From positions 124,001-188,000 of the forward strand of contig NZ_JASZYG010000002.1 of the NCBI RefSeq assembly GCF_030317105.1: a stretch of DNA of 64,000 nt, in the 5' to 3' direction. Position 1 is the stretch's first letter. Every line of letters begins with the position of its first letter. The stretch comes from Variovorax brevis (GTDB lineage Bacteria; Pseudomonadota; Gammaproteobacteria; Burkholderiales; Burkholderiaceae_C). Position numbers and translations under genes: made by a program. This document shows positions 52,253 to 63,757 of this stretch, piece after piece. The notes under the pieces were generated by a model. It searched no databases, had not been told where the DNA came from, and saw only the letters and a program-made list of their open reading frames with translations.

Positions 52253-53017
52253 ATGACGGACGCCAAGCCAGCGCGCAAGAGTCCCACGCGTGGAACCGGC
52301 GTGCGCGAAGCGGCGGCGCAGGCCACGCGCGAGAGCATCCTGCGCGCAGCGACCAAGGTGTTCGCGAAGTACGGCTACGACGGCGGCAGCGTCGAGAAGA
52401 TCTCGAAGGCCGCCAACTCGTACGACCGGATGATCTACTACTACTTCGGCAGCAAGGAAGGCCTCTTCATTGCGGTGCTGGAGGGAATCTACCGGCGCAT
52501 GGACGAGGCCGAGGCGGCCATCGAACTCGACACCTCGCGCCCCGTCGAGGCGCTCACCGCCATCATCCGTTTCGTGCTCGGCTACTACCGCCGCAACCCC
52601 GAGTTCGTCACGCTGCTCAACACCGAGAACCTGCACAAGGGCAAGCACATTGCCAAGTCGCTGCGGGCACGCGAGTATTCGTCGCACGCCATCACCATCA
52701 TCCGCAACATCATCGACAGCGGCGTGGCGCAGGGGCTGTTTCGCAACAACATCGCGGCGCGCGACCTGTATCTGCTGATCGCTTCCACCGGCTACTTCTA
52801 CACCTCGAACCGGCACACGCTCACGGCCTTCCTCGGCGAGCCGCTGGAGACGCCCGAGGCGGTCGCGCATTGGGAAGACTTCGTGATCGAGACGGTGCTG
52901 CGCACGGTCGACGCGGGCCCTCCTCCAGAAGAAGACACACCCACACCCCACGGAGTCAAGATATGGCAGAAGTCGCAGCCGGCGCCAAGTCGGGCAAGGT
53001 CGTCATCCGGAACATAG
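52253..53017 (+). CDS. TetR/AcrR family transcriptional regulator of the nic cluster
   Basis: This 254-residue regulator has the TetR helix-turn-helix (GGSVEKISKAANSYDRMIYYYFGSKEGLF, about residues 44-72) and a C-terminal domain with a TetR_C fold (FVLGYYRRNPEFVTLLNTEN). The last 55 bases overlap the enamidase gene, and the C-terminal 25 residues are low-complexity, so the functional protein may end earlier. It is cotranscribed with enamidase and is the best candidate for the binder of the TGTAG-N6-CTACA sites. The ATG at 52253 has only a weak ribosome site. Confidence 0.88.
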   Translation: MTDAKPARKSPTRGTGVREAAAQATRESILRAATKVFAKYGYDGGSVEKISKAANSYDRMIYYYFGSKEGLFIAVLEGIYRRMDEAEAAIELDTSRPVEALTAIIRFVLGYYRRNPEFVTLLNTENLHKGKHIAKSLRAREYSSHAITIIRNIIDSGVAQGLFRNNIAARDLYLLIASTGYFYTSNRHTLTAFLGEPLETPEAVAHWEDFVIETVLRTVDAGPPPEEDTPTPHGVKIWQKSQPAPSRARSSSGT

Positions 53018-54159
53018 GGCTGCTGCTCTCGGGCGACATCGACCGCCCCATCCTCGACGCGGACACCATCGTGGTGAACGACGGGCTGATCGTGGCGGTC
53101 GGCAAGGAAAAGGACTGCGACGTCGAAGGCGCGAAGACGGTCATCGACGTGAAGAAGACCTGCGTCGCGCCCGGCCTCATCGACAGCCACGTGCACCCGG
53201 TGTTCGGCGACTGGACGCCGCGGCAGGGACAGATCGGCTGGATCGATTCGACGATGAACGGCGGCGTGACGACGATGATCTCGGCGGGCGAAGTACATCT
53301 GCCCGGGCGCCCGAAGGACATCGTCGGCCTGAAGGCGCTGGCCATCACGGCGCAACGTGCATTCGACAACTTCCGGCCCAGTGGCGTGAAGGTGCTGGCC
53401 GGTGCGCCCGTCATTGAAAAGGGCATGGTCGAGAGCGACTTCAAGGATCTGGCCGAGGCCGGAGTGGGACTGCTGGGCGAAGTCGGACTCGGCTCGGTGA
53501 AGGCGGGTTACGAGGCCAGGGAGATGGTGGCGTGGGCGCGCAAGTACGGCATCCAGAGCACCATCCACACGGGCGGGCCGTCCATTCCCGGCTCGGGCCT
53601 GATCGACAAGGACGTGGTGCTCGAAGCCGACGCGGACATCATCGGCCACATCAACGGCGGCCACACCTCGCTGCCCGAGGCGCATGTGTGCGAACTGTGC
53701 GAGAAGTCGTCGCGCGCCATCGAGATCGTGCACAACGGCAACGAGAAGGTCGCCATTGCCGCGGCCAGGGCGGCGCTGGATCTGAAGTGCCCGCATCGGG
53801 TGATTCTGGGCACGGACGGCCCCGCGGGTTCAGGCGTCCAGCCGCTGGGCATCCTGCGCATGGTGTCGATGCTGTCGTCCATCGCGAACATCCCGGCCGA
53901 GCTGGTGTTCTGCTTTGCGACCGGCAACACGGCGCGCATTCGCAAGCTCAACTGCGGGTTGATCGAAGTAGGCCGTGATGCGGATTTCGTGTTCATGGAC
54001 AAGGCTCAGCATTCGCCTGCGCCGGGGCTGCTCGAAAGCGTTCAGCTGGGCGACATCCCGGGCGTCGGCATGGTCATGATCGACGGGATCGTCCGCTGTG
54101 GGCGCAGTCGCAACACGCCGCCTGCTACGGAGATTCCTGTTGTGGTGAGTGGCGGTTAG
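52963..54159 (+). CDS. ena: Enamidase homologue (amidohydrolase)
   Basis: This 398-residue metal hydrolase resembles the Eubacterium barkeri enamidase along its length: NIGLLLSGDIDRPILDADT, IDSHVHPVFGDWTPRQ (metal histidines 76 and 78), GGVTTMISAGEVHLPGRPKD, IHTGGPSIPGSG (His202), GHINGGHTS (His229), LGTDGPAGSGVQPLGILR (Asp285) and the end SRNTPPA. Enamidase opens 1,4,5,6-tetrahydro-6-oxonicotinate to 2-formylglutarate and ammonia. A GGAG lies eight bases before the ATG. It is thus the predicted step after the Hnr homologue encoded 2.3 kb away. Confidence 0.87.
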   Translation: MAEVAAGAKSGKVVIRNIGLLLSGDIDRPILDADTIVVNDGLIVAVGKEKDCDVEGAKTVIDVKKTCVAPGLIDSHVHPVFGDWTPRQGQIGWIDSTMNGGVTTMISAGEVHLPGRPKDIVGLKALAITAQRAFDNFRPSGVKVLAGAPVIEKGMVESDFKDLAEAGVGLLGEVGLGSVKAGYEAREMVAWARKYGIQSTIHTGGPSIPGSGLIDKDVVLEADADIIGHINGGHTSLPEAHVCELCEKSSRAIEIVHNGNEKVAIAAARAALDLKCPHRVILGTDGPAGSGVQPLGILRMVSMLSSIANIPAELVFCFATGNTARIRKLNCGLIEVGRDADFVFMDKAQHSPAPGLLESVQLGDIPGVGMVMIDGIVRCGRSRNTPPATEIPVVVSGG

Positions 54160-54224
54160 CGCTTTCTTCAGGGAACGGCCTGCATGCGATGGCCGAACGC
54201 ATTCATGTTCGCTGCGGGGGCCGC

Positions 54225-54416
54225 CCGGCATGCGATGGCCCCTGGGCGCCTTCACTGTGGCGGTCGCTTCGCGACTGCCTTGCGCTGCTCGCGTTTCGCG
54301 GGGTCTCGCAGAACTCCCTGCGCTTCGCTCCGGTCAAACAGCTGCGAGCCTGATCCCGCGAAACGCTGCGCTGCTCAGCGCCACAGAGGCGGCGCCCAGC
54401 GGCCATCGCATACCGG
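54225..54416. repeat. Long inverted-repeat (hairpin) element D1
   Basis: The outer arms CCGG-ATGCGATGGCC (from 54225) and GGCCATCGCAT-CCGG (to 54416) and inner arms GCGTTTCGCGGG (from 54291) and CCCGCGAAACGC (to 54366) fold the 190-base element into one long hairpin. The core TCTCGCAGAACTCCCTGCGC is the inverse of the core of D2. There is no gene between 54160 and 54820. Confidence 0.75.
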
Positions 54417-54581
54417 CCTCCGGGGAGGCGCCAACGGTGTGGGCGCTTCCATCGAACCTGCGCGTTGATCCGTCCGCGCGCAAGAGTTAGCGGCGCGCGC
54501 ATTCTTTGCTGGAGCACGACCGTCGAAACGTCCTGTTCACCCCCACCCTGTGCGGCGGACAGTTCACCCCCACCGTGTCCA

Positions 54582-54779
54582 GCGTCGGCGGGCGGTATGC
54601 CTGTGGGCGGCTGTTGAGCCTCGGGCGAGCACCGCAAGGAAAGGCGGAAAGAGGGCCGCAGCGGTTTGAGCGGAACGAAGTGCAGCGAGTTCTGCGGACC
54701 CCGCCTTTCCTGAGGAGCAGCAGCGAAGTCCGAAGGACCCGAGGCGTCAGCCGACCACAGGCACACCGCCCGCCGACGC
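54582..54779. repeat. Long inverted-repeat (hairpin) element D2
   Basis: Arms GCGTCGGCGGGCGGTATGCC (from 54582) and their near-complement ending CCGCCCGCCGACGC (to 54779), with further pairing GCCTCGGG/CCCGAGGC and GAAAGGCGG/CCGCCTTTC, make a hairpin of about 198 bases. Its core TTTGAGCGGAACGAAGTGCA matches the D1 core in the opposite orientation. A 13-base direct repeat GTTCACCCCCACC (54535 and 54562) lies just left of it. Confidence 0.75.
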
Positions 54780-54820
54780 CACCCCCCACACACGCCGCGC
54801 CAACACACACACAGCCCCCA

Positions 54821-57568
<2,748 letters not shown>

Positions 57569-57599
57569 GGGCTCACCTGTGCAATGGTTCTTAACAGGC

Positions 57600-57667
57600 G
57601 AGCGTCGTTGTTGAGATCCCAAGCCTGACGAATCCATTGGGGGTGACTCGCTGCAACGCTCCTTGGG
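57600..57667 (-). ncRNA. S-adenosylhomocysteine (SAH) riboswitch upstream of metH
   Basis: Read on the minus strand this leader starts CCCAAGGAGCGTTGCAG, closes its first stem with CAGGCTTGGG and ends with AACGACGCTC, which can pair with GAGCGTTG to form the pseudoknot. This order is the SAH riboswitch consensus described upstream of ahcY and metH in beta- and gammaproteobacteria. It ends 32 bases before the metH ATG, so SAH build-up would raise methionine synthase expression. Confidence 0.88.
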
Positions 57668-57763
57668 AGGGGTGCATTTTAGGTCGTTTCAGGCGGGCGC
57701 TCGGGAAAGCCCCAGGTTCGTGAGTCGGGCGAGCCCCAGAGAATCGCCCGCAGTTCGTCATAG

Positions 57764-57777
57764 AACGAACGTTCGTT
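57764..57777. promoter_or_regulatory. Palindrome AACGAACGTTCGTT before the lipase gene
   Basis: A perfect 14-base palindrome lies 21 bases upstream of the lipase ATG, between it and the divergent metH leader. The form resembles operators of TetR-family regulators of lipid metabolism. The binder is not identifiable in the window. Confidence 0.6.
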
Positions 57778-57798
57778 TTAAATATTCAGGGAGTCAGA

Positions 57799-58830
57799 AT
57801 GACCAAAGAGTCAAATTTCCGGTCGCGTCCAGCGACCAAGCCGCTGCGCGCCATGGCGCTTTGCTGCATGTTGGCCGTCGCGCCCATCACGCAGGCGGCC
57901 GCGGGTGGGGCGCAACAAGTCACCGCATGGGTGACATCGACCACCGCACAGACCAAACACCCCATCGTGCTCGTGCACGGCTTGATGGGCTTCGACAACG
58001 TCCTGGGCGTGGACTACTTCTACAAGGTCCCGCAGAGCTTGGCCGGCGCCGGGGCCAAGGTGTACGTGGCGCAGGTATCGGCGCTCAACACGTCTGAAGT
58101 GCGCGGCGAGCAGCTCATCCGGGAGCTCAAGAACATCCGGGCCCTGACCGGCAACCCGACGCTCAAGTTCAACCTGATCGGCCACTCGCAAGGATCGCCC
58201 ACCTCGCGCTACGTTGCGGCGGTTGCGCCTGACCTGGTCGCTTCGGTCACCTCTGTGGGCGGTGCCAATGGCGGATCGAAGGTGGCCGACATGCTGGCCC
58301 GACTGCCCAACGGCGGATTCGCGCAAACGGCCATCGCAAGCGCAACGAAGTTCTTGGCACAGGTGATCGGCGCTTTGTCGGGCAAGGATCCCGACCAGCT
58401 GCCGGAAGCGCCTCTCAGCTCGCTGTACACCCTGAGCACGCCTGGCTCGAACGCCTTCAACGCCAAATTCCCGCAGGGCCTGCGCCCGGCCGGATCTTCC
58501 TGCGCAGTCACCAGCGGCCCGGCTGTGGTCAATGGAATCCGCTACTACTCGTGGACTGGCATCGCCCCCACCACCAACCTGCTGGACATCAGCGACGCGC
58601 CGATGGGTGCCCTGGGCGCCCTCGCCTATCCGGGCGTCGCCAATGACGGTCTGGTAGGCGCGTGCGACAGCCGGCTGGGCCAACACCTGGGCGACTATCG
58701 CCAGAACCACCTCGACGAGATCAACCAGGTGTTCGGCCTCACGGATGCAAGCCTGTGGAGCCTGTTCGAGAAGAAGCCCATCCAGCTCTATCTGGACCAG
58801 GCCGCCCGCCTGAAGGGCGTGGGACTCTGA
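57799..58830 (+). CDS. Secreted triacylglycerol lipase
   Basis: This 343-residue enzyme has a signal peptide (ALCCMLAVAPITQAAA) and the Burkholderia/Pseudomonas lipase features: oxyanion HGLMGFDN near residue 60, nucleophile GHSQG (Ser130), a pair of cysteines (SSCAVTSG, GACDSRLG) that normally form a disulfide, and a histidine in RQNHLDEINQ near 313. It hydrolyses long-chain triglycerides after type II secretion. The next gene is its foldase, which confirms the foldase-dependent I.1/I.2 class. Confidence 0.93.
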   Translation: MTKESNFRSRPATKPLRAMALCCMLAVAPITQAAAGGAQQVTAWVTSTTAQTKHPIVLVHGLMGFDNVLGVDYFYKVPQSLAGAGAKVYVAQVSALNTSEVRGEQLIRELKNIRALTGNPTLKFNLIGHSQGSPTSRYVAAVAPDLVASVTSVGGANGGSKVADMLARLPNGGFAQTAIASATKFLAQVIGALSGKDPDQLPEAPLSSLYTLSTPGSNAFNAKFPQGLRPAGSSCAVTSGPAVVNGIRYYSWTGIAPTTNLLDISDAPMGALGALAYPGVANDGLVGACDSRLGQHLGDYRQNHLDEINQVFGLTDASLWSLFEKKPIQLYLDQAARLKGVGL

Positions 58831-58841
58831 CGGAGCGCAAC

Positions 58842-59819
58842 ATGCAGGCACGACGGATCAGCATGGTGGTCGGCGCGGCCGTGGTCGCGCTGGGAGGATG
58901 GTGGCTGGTGGCCGAGCCTGCGCAGCCGGATGACTCGGCGGCTGCAGCCGCATCGCCCGGCGGCGAGCGCGTTGCAGTGGCGGTGGCGGCGTCGCAGCCA
59001 CTGCGGCCGGCCAGCATCGTCACCACCGGACCCGACCACATGCTGAATCCGGCCTTGCTTCGCATTTTCGACAGCGTGCTGTCAGAGGCGCAAGCCACCA
59101 GCAAGGCGGCGTTCATGGCCATGGCGCCCGCGCTGCTGGAAAAGCACTTGCCGGCCGAGTTGCGCGTGCGGGCGCTCGGCTTGCTCGAGCGCTACATCGA
59201 CATGCAGGAGGCGATGCGATCGGTCGCGCAACCCGATCCCAACGATGCCGCGTCCATGCGTCGCGCCCTCGAGGCGCGCGCGGAAGTGCGCCGGCGGTAC
59301 TTCTCGCCAGAAGAAGTCGAGGGGATGTTCGGCGATGAGATTCGCCAGGACAACTACATGGCCGAGAAGCTGGAGATCATTCACAACGCTTCACTCACGC
59401 CGGCGCAGCGTCAGGCGGCGCTCGAAAGCACCGAAACCGCCTGGCTGACGGAAGAACAGCGCAAGGAGCGGCGCGAAACCATGGCCCACGTCGACGTTCA
59501 ACGGCAAACCGACGAACTGGAAGCGCGCGGCGCCAGCGCGCAAGAGCGTTTTGCGGCGCGCAGCGCGCTCTACGGCAGCCAAGCCGCCACGAACCTCGCC
59601 AACCTCGATCGCGAAAACCAGGAATGGAACCAGCGCCTGGACCAGTACGCCAACGCCCCGGCCGCTGAGCAGGAACAGCTGCGCCAGTCGCTGTTCGACG
59701 AGAACGAGCGCATGCGCATCGACGCTGCGCTGGCCCTGCGGTCGAGCCGCCTTACGCAGGCTGGGTCGACGCCATCGCCGAGCGAGGCAAGCCGAACACC
59801 CGGTCAAAACCCCAGTTGA
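58842..59819 (+). CDS. lifO: Lipase-specific foldase (lipase chaperone)
   Basis: This 325-residue protein has an N-terminal membrane anchor (MVVGAAVVALGGWWLV), an Ala/Pro linker and a long all-alpha domain with the foldase motif region LLRIFDSVLSEAQA (cf. the RxxFDYxLS motif; the tyrosine is serine here), RRRYFSPEEVEGMFGDE and RALGLLERYIDMQ. It folds the lipase in the periplasm before secretion. It starts 11 bases after the lipase stop with GGAGC upstream and overlaps the convergent PACE gene by 68 bases. Confidence 0.9.
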   Translation: MQARRISMVVGAAVVALGGWWLVAEPAQPDDSAAAAASPGGERVAVAVAASQPLRPASIVTTGPDHMLNPALLRIFDSVLSEAQATSKAAFMAMAPALLEKHLPAELRVRALGLLERYIDMQEAMRSVAQPDPNDAASMRRALEARAEVRRRYFSPEEVEGMFGDEIRQDNYMAEKLEIIHNASLTPAQRQAALESTETAWLTEEQRKERRETMAHVDVQRQTDELEARGASAQERFAARSALYGSQAATNLANLDRENQEWNQRLDQYANAPAAEQEQLRQSLFDENERMRIDAALALRSSRLTQAGSTPSPSEASRTPGQNPS

Positions 59820-60189
59820 AGGCAAAGGTGTAGACGAGGAAGAAAAGCAGCAGGCCCAGGTCCATGACCAGCGCCTCGAACAGCGACACCTTCAGCACCC
59901 ACGCGAACAGCGGCACCAGGATCGCGGCCAGTCCACCTTCGAAGCCGATCGCGTGGACGATGCGGCGCATCAAGCTGCGGCCCTTGGTGGCTTGTGTGGA
60001 CTCCCAGCGCTCGAACAAGGTGTTGAATCCAAGGTTCCACAGGATGGCCACCACCGACGAGGCGATGGCCAGCGGGCCCGATTTGTCCAGCCCCTCGCCC
60101 GACATCAGCGACAAGCCCGCACTGGCGGCGACGATCGCCAACCCCTCGTAGAGGCTGATGTAGATCACTTTGCGCTTGATGCCCTGCAT
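59752..60189 (-). CDS. PACE family efflux transporter
   Basis: This 145-residue protein has four membrane spans in two tandem bacterial transmembrane pair domains (RKVIYISLYEGLAIVAASAG; RIVHAIGFEGGLAAILVPLF) with the conserved glutamates that mark AceI-like PACE proton antiporters. Members export biocides such as chlorhexidine and, more generally, short-chain diamines. The divergent LysR gene at 60359 is the usual kind of PACE regulator. Confidence 0.9.
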   Translation of the reverse strand: MQGIKRKVIYISLYEGLAIVAASAGLSLMSGEGLDKSGPLAIASSVVAILWNLGFNTLFERWESTQATKGRSLMRRIVHAIGFEGGLAAILVPLFAWVLKVSLFEALVMDLGLLLFFLVYTFAFNWGFDRVFGLPRSAMASTQPA

Positions 60190-60309
60190 GACGTTGGGTC
60201 CGGGATGGGTTGGTTGATGACTTAAGGCTGGACTTTATGTTTGTTTTGCTGATATAAAAAGTCATGTTCTTTCAGGTTTATTGATAGGTGGGGGCGTGGG
60301 AAGCGGGCG

Positions 60310-60347
60310 TGCCCCCATCCCGGCCTTCCCCCGGAGGGGGAAGGAGG
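60310..60347. repeat. Half palindromic repeat before the LysR gene
   Basis: The segment GTGCCCCCATCCCGGCCTTCCCCCGGAGGGGGAAGG is one half of the family seen at 22160-22515, 35566 and 39431. Its G/A-rich right end runs into AAGGAGG, which serves as the ribosome binding site of the LysR gene. Confidence 0.75.
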
Positions 60348-60358
60348 AAGGCAAAGAC

Positions 60359-61240
60359 ATGAGCTTTTCGAGCGACAACTTGCAGGTGTTTTTGGCGGTG
60401 CTGGACCACGGATCGTTTTCTGCGGCGGCGCGGTCGCTGGGGCGCGTGCCGTCGGCGGTGAGCATGACCATCGCCAATCTGGAGGCCGAACTCGACCTGC
60501 CGCTGTTCGACCGGACGGGTCGCGAGCCGCGTCCGACGGAAGCGGCGCGCTCGCTGGAGCCGCAGGCGCGACTGCTGGACGCGCAGTTCAAGGCGCTGCA
60601 GGTCCAAGCGCTCGGCCTGACGCAGGGGCTTGAATCGCGGCTCACGCTGGCGATCGCGCCCGAGTTGCTCTCGGCACCCTGGAGCGGCGCGCTGGCTACG
60701 CTGGCGGCGGAGCATCCATTGCTCGAAGTCGAAGTGCTGGCGGCGCCCCAGGCCGATGCGCTGTCGATGCTGCACACGGGCCGCGCGCAGCTTGCGCTGG
60801 TCTTCGAGCGTCCAAGCCTGGACGGGCGCGAAGGATTCCAGGAGGTCGCCACCGAAATGATGGTGAGCGTTATCGCGCCGACGCATCCGGTCTTGCTGGC
60901 CGCGGGCGGGCGTCTTCGCGAGCAGCACCTGACCAACACGCGCCAGATCGTCGTTGCCGGCCGCGACTTGGCCACCAGCGATCCGCGCTTCGTCTTCGCG
61001 CGCCATGCCTGGCGCACCGACAACGCGCTGGCCGCCCTGAGCATGATCACCGCCGGGCTCGGCTGGGGCTGGCTGCCGCGCAACTTTGCGCTGCCGCATG
61101 TGCAGGCGGGCGCGCTGGTCGAGATCGAGTTCGAGAACCTGTCCAACGGGCTGGACCTGTGGGTGGACGTCGTCTGGTCCAAGGAGCGACCGCTGGGCTT
61201 GGGTGCGCAGCGCTTCGTGGCGCTGATGGCGCGCGCCTGA
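60359..61240 (+). CDS. LysR family transcriptional regulator
   Basis: This 293-residue regulator has the LysR helix-turn-helix (FLAVLDHGSFSAAARSLGRV, about residues 11-30) and effector domain. It begins at ATG 60359 after AAGGAGGAAGG derived from a palindromic repeat. It is divergent from the PACE gene and convergent with the TauE-type gene. The most likely target is the PACE promoter. Confidence 0.9.
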   Translation: MSFSSDNLQVFLAVLDHGSFSAAARSLGRVPSAVSMTIANLEAELDLPLFDRTGREPRPTEAARSLEPQARLLDAQFKALQVQALGLTQGLESRLTLAIAPELLSAPWSGALATLAAEHPLLEVEVLAAPQADALSMLHTGRAQLALVFERPSLDGREGFQEVATEMMVSVIAPTHPVLLAAGGRLREQHLTNTRQIVVAGRDLATSDPRFVFARHAWRTDNALAALSMITAGLGWGWLPRNFALPHVQAGALVEIEFENLSNGLDLWVDVVWSKERPLGLGAQRFVALMARA

Positions 61241-61246
61241 AGCAGA

Positions 61247-62017
61247 TCAGATCCCGCCGTGGGCGTAGCTCGCGGCCACCGGCACCACGAGGCTGAGGCC
61301 CGCGAGCACCAGCAACCCACACACCACGCCGCGTACCGTGCGCGGCGACCAATCGGGGGGATGGCGTTTCATCAACCATGTGAGCCCCAGCACCATCGGC
61401 AAGGCGAGCAGGCTGAGCCCCACTGCGTGCAGGCTGAACTGGCCCGTGGGGACCGTGAGCATGAGCCGCAACAAGGCATTGAAGGCAAACACCATCACGA
61501 GCGTTTGCCGCACGGCCAGCGCGTTCATCGGCTGGCGGTAGAACTGGTAGACCAGCGGCGGTCCGGCACTGGAAAAAAGCCCGCTCATCAGGCCTGACGC
61601 CAAGCCGAAGGCGCGAAAGCTGCCACGCGAGGAGCGTTGGGGCAAGGGCGCCGAACGCGCGACCAGCACCGTCGCGCAGGCCAGGATCGTGAGCCCCAGC
61701 AACACGCGCAGCAGCAGCACGACATTGCCGCTCAGCCAGCCGAGCAGGACCACGCCGCCCACCACCCCGATGCCGCTGCCCAGCGCCGTGTCGCGCAGCG
61801 TCGGCAAGTCGATGGCCTTGCGCGATCCCTTGAGCACTACCGCCGCCTGCACCAGCGTCAGCACGCTGGCGACGTTGGCCGCATCGGCCAGCGGCGCCAG
61901 GTGCAGCACCCCGACCAGCCCCAGCAGGATCAAGCCGAAGGCAAAGCCGGTGAGCGACTGCGCGCAGGTGGCGACACCCACGCAAGCCAGGAACGAGACC
62001 ACCTGCCACGCGTTCAT
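61247..62017 (-). CDS. TauE/SafE family sulfite/organic anion exporter
   Basis: This 256-residue protein has seven to eight membrane spans and the TauE/SafE pattern: GFAFGLILLGLVGVLHLAPLADAAN in the first repeat and ASGLMSGLFSSAGPPLVYQFYRQP in the second. Members move sulfite, sulfoacetate or other anions across the inner membrane. The ATG at 62015-62017 was chosen; the open frame upstream is a shadow. It follows the ABC permease by 44 bases on the same strand, suggesting import of a sulfonate and export of the sulfur product. Confidence 0.88.
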   Translation of the reverse strand: MNAWQVVSFLACVGVATCAQSLTGFAFGLILLGLVGVLHLAPLADAANVASVLTLVQAAVVLKGSRKAIDLPTLRDTALGSGIGVVGGVVLLGWLSGNVVLLLRVLLGLTILACATVLVARSAPLPQRSSRGSFRAFGLASGLMSGLFSSAGPPLVYQFYRQPMNALAVRQTLVMVFAFNALLRLMLTVPTGQFSLHAVGLSLLALPMVLGLTWLMKRHPPDWSPRTVRGVVCGLLVLAGLSLVVPVAASYAHGGI

Positions 62018-62061
62018 GATGCTTTTCGTTCCTGCGCTTCTTCTTGCGTTGCCGACGTTGC

Positions 62062-62928
62062 CTAGACCTTGCCCTTCCAGGGCACCAGCACCTTCTCCAG
62101 ATGCCGCATCAGCGCGTCGAAGCTGAAGGCGAACAGGCCGATCACGATGATCCCCATGATGACCACGTCGCTTGCCAGGAACTCCGCCGCGTTCAGCACC
62201 ATGAAGCCCAGCCCGCGGTTCGACGCCACCATCTCGCCGGCCACCAGCGTGGTCCAGCCCACGCCGATGCCGATGCGCATGCCGGTGAAAATCTCGGGCA
62301 GCGCCGATTTCAGGATCACATGCCAGATCACCTGCGAGCGTGTCGCGCCCATCGAGTAGGCCGCGTGGATCTGCTCGGTGGACACCGAACGTACGCCCGA
62401 GCGGGCGGCAATCGCCATCGGCGCGAAGATCGCCAGGAAGATCAGGTAGAGCTTGGAGAACTCGCCGATGCCGAACCAGATGATGACCATCGGCAGATAG
62501 GCCAGCGGCGGCAGTGGCCGGTAGAACTCGATCAGCGGATCGAAGATGCCGCGCGCCACCCGGCTCACGCCCATCATCACGCCGATCGGAATCGCCGTGG
62601 CGCAGGCGAGCGAGAAGGCGCCGAACACGCGGTACAGGCTGGTCCACGTGTGCTCGAACAGTGTCGCGCCGGCAAAGCCTTCGGTGGCCACCTGGATGAA
62701 TTTCGCGAACACCGCCTGCGGCGACGGCAGGAAGAGCGGCTTGACCCAGCCCATGTTGGTGACGAGCACCCACAGCGCCAGCGTGAAGATCACCGTGCCC
62801 GTGGCGATGGCGCCGGCCCGGCCCTGCCCCGGCGCGCCGAACTGCTCGCCCGGCCGCACCGAACGCTTGGCGAAGGTGCGCGTGATGAAGCTGCCGCCCT
62901 GCGGCGCCTTGATGGCGATGTCAGACAT
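62062..62928 (-). CDS. ABC transporter permease (nitrate/sulfonate/taurine type)
   Basis: This 288-residue permease has six membrane spans and the coupling motif of TauC/SsuC-type permeases ([33 protein letters not shown]). Its start overlaps the ATPase stop by eight bases. The substrate may be a sulfonate, nitrate or another small oxyanion or pyrimidine-like compound; these families are not separable by sequence alone. Confidence 0.92.
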   Translation of the reverse strand: MSDIAIKAPQGGSFITRTFAKRSVRPGEQFGAPGQGRAGAIATGTVIFTLALWVLVTNMGWVKPLFLPSPQAVFAKFIQVATEGFAGATLFEHTWTSLYRVFGAFSLACATAIPIGVMMGVSRVARGIFDPLIEFYRPLPPLAYLPMVIIWFGIGEFSKLYLIFLAIFAPMAIAARSGVRSVSTEQIHAAYSMGATRSQVIWHVILKSALPEIFTGMRIGIGVGWTTLVAGEMVASNRGLGFMVLNAAEFLASDVVIMGIIVIGLFAFSFDALMRHLEKVLVPWKGKV

Positions 62929-63742
62929 GGCTCAACTCCTTGTGTGCTTCACCGGCACGTTCGTCGCCGTAGATGATGTTGAGGACCTTCTCGCGCATCT
63001 GGATGAAGTCCGGGCTGGACTTCACCGCCCGCGCGTCGCGCGTTTGCAGGAAGCGCTTGTTGAAGTCGAGTTCGTAGCGGTGCGTGATGCGACCGGGTCG
63101 CGGCGACATCACGATCAGGTGGCTGGCGAGGAACAGGGCTTCTTCCACGCTGTGGGTGATGAAGAAGAACATCTTCTGCGTCTTCTGCCAAACGTCCAGC
63201 AGCAGTTCCTGGATGGTCTCGCGCGTCAGCGCATCGAGTGCGGCCATGGGTTCGTCCATCAGCAGCATGGCCGGGTTGCAGGTCAGGGCGCGCGCAATGC
63301 CCACGCGTTGCTGCATGCCGCCCGAGAGCTGGTAGATCATGTGCTTGTGGAAGTCCTGCAGTCCGACGAGCGCCAAGTTCTTCGCCGCCCGGTCGCGCCG
63401 CTCGGCCTTCGGAACACCTTGCAGCTTGAGGCCGAACTCGGTGTTCTCCATCACGCTGAGCCAGGGCAGCAGCGCGTGCTTCTGGAAGACGACGCCGCGG
63501 TCCGAGCCCGGTCCCTGGATGGCCTTGCCGCCGAGCAGCAAGTCGCCGCTCGATGCAGAGATGAAGCCCGCCATCAGGCTCAGCAGCGTGGTCTTGCCGC
63601 AGCCCGATGCGCCGAGCGCGACGACGAAATCGCCGCGGTTGATGGTCAGGTCGATGTGGTCGAGTGCGTGCACCTGCTCCGTGGGCGTGCGCCCCGGGTA
63701 GGTGACGCTCACGTTCTTGACCTGGAGTTGTTCCAATGCCAT
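62921..63742 (-). CDS. ABC transporter ATPase (nitrate/sulfonate/taurine type)
   Basis: This 273-residue ATPase has Walker [10 protein letters not shown], signature [15 protein letters not shown] and Walker [14 protein letters not shown], of the TauB/SsuB class. It powers the permease encoded next to it. The gap to the binding-protein gene is 15 bases. Confidence 0.94.
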   Translation of the reverse strand: MALEQLQVKNVSVTYPGRTPTEQVHALDHIDLTINRGDFVVALGASGCGKTTLLSLMAGFISASSGDLLLGGKAIQGPGSDRGVVFQKHALLPWLSVMENTEFGLKLQGVPKAERRDRAAKNLALVGLQDFHKHMIYQLSGGMQQRVGIARALTCNPAMLLMDEPMAALDALTRETIQELLLDVWQKTQKMFFFITHSVEEALFLASHLIVMSPRPGRITHRYELDFNKRFLQTRDARAVKSSPDFIQMREKVLNIIYGDERAGEAHKELSHV

Positions 63743-63757
63743 GAGGTTCTCCTTGGC

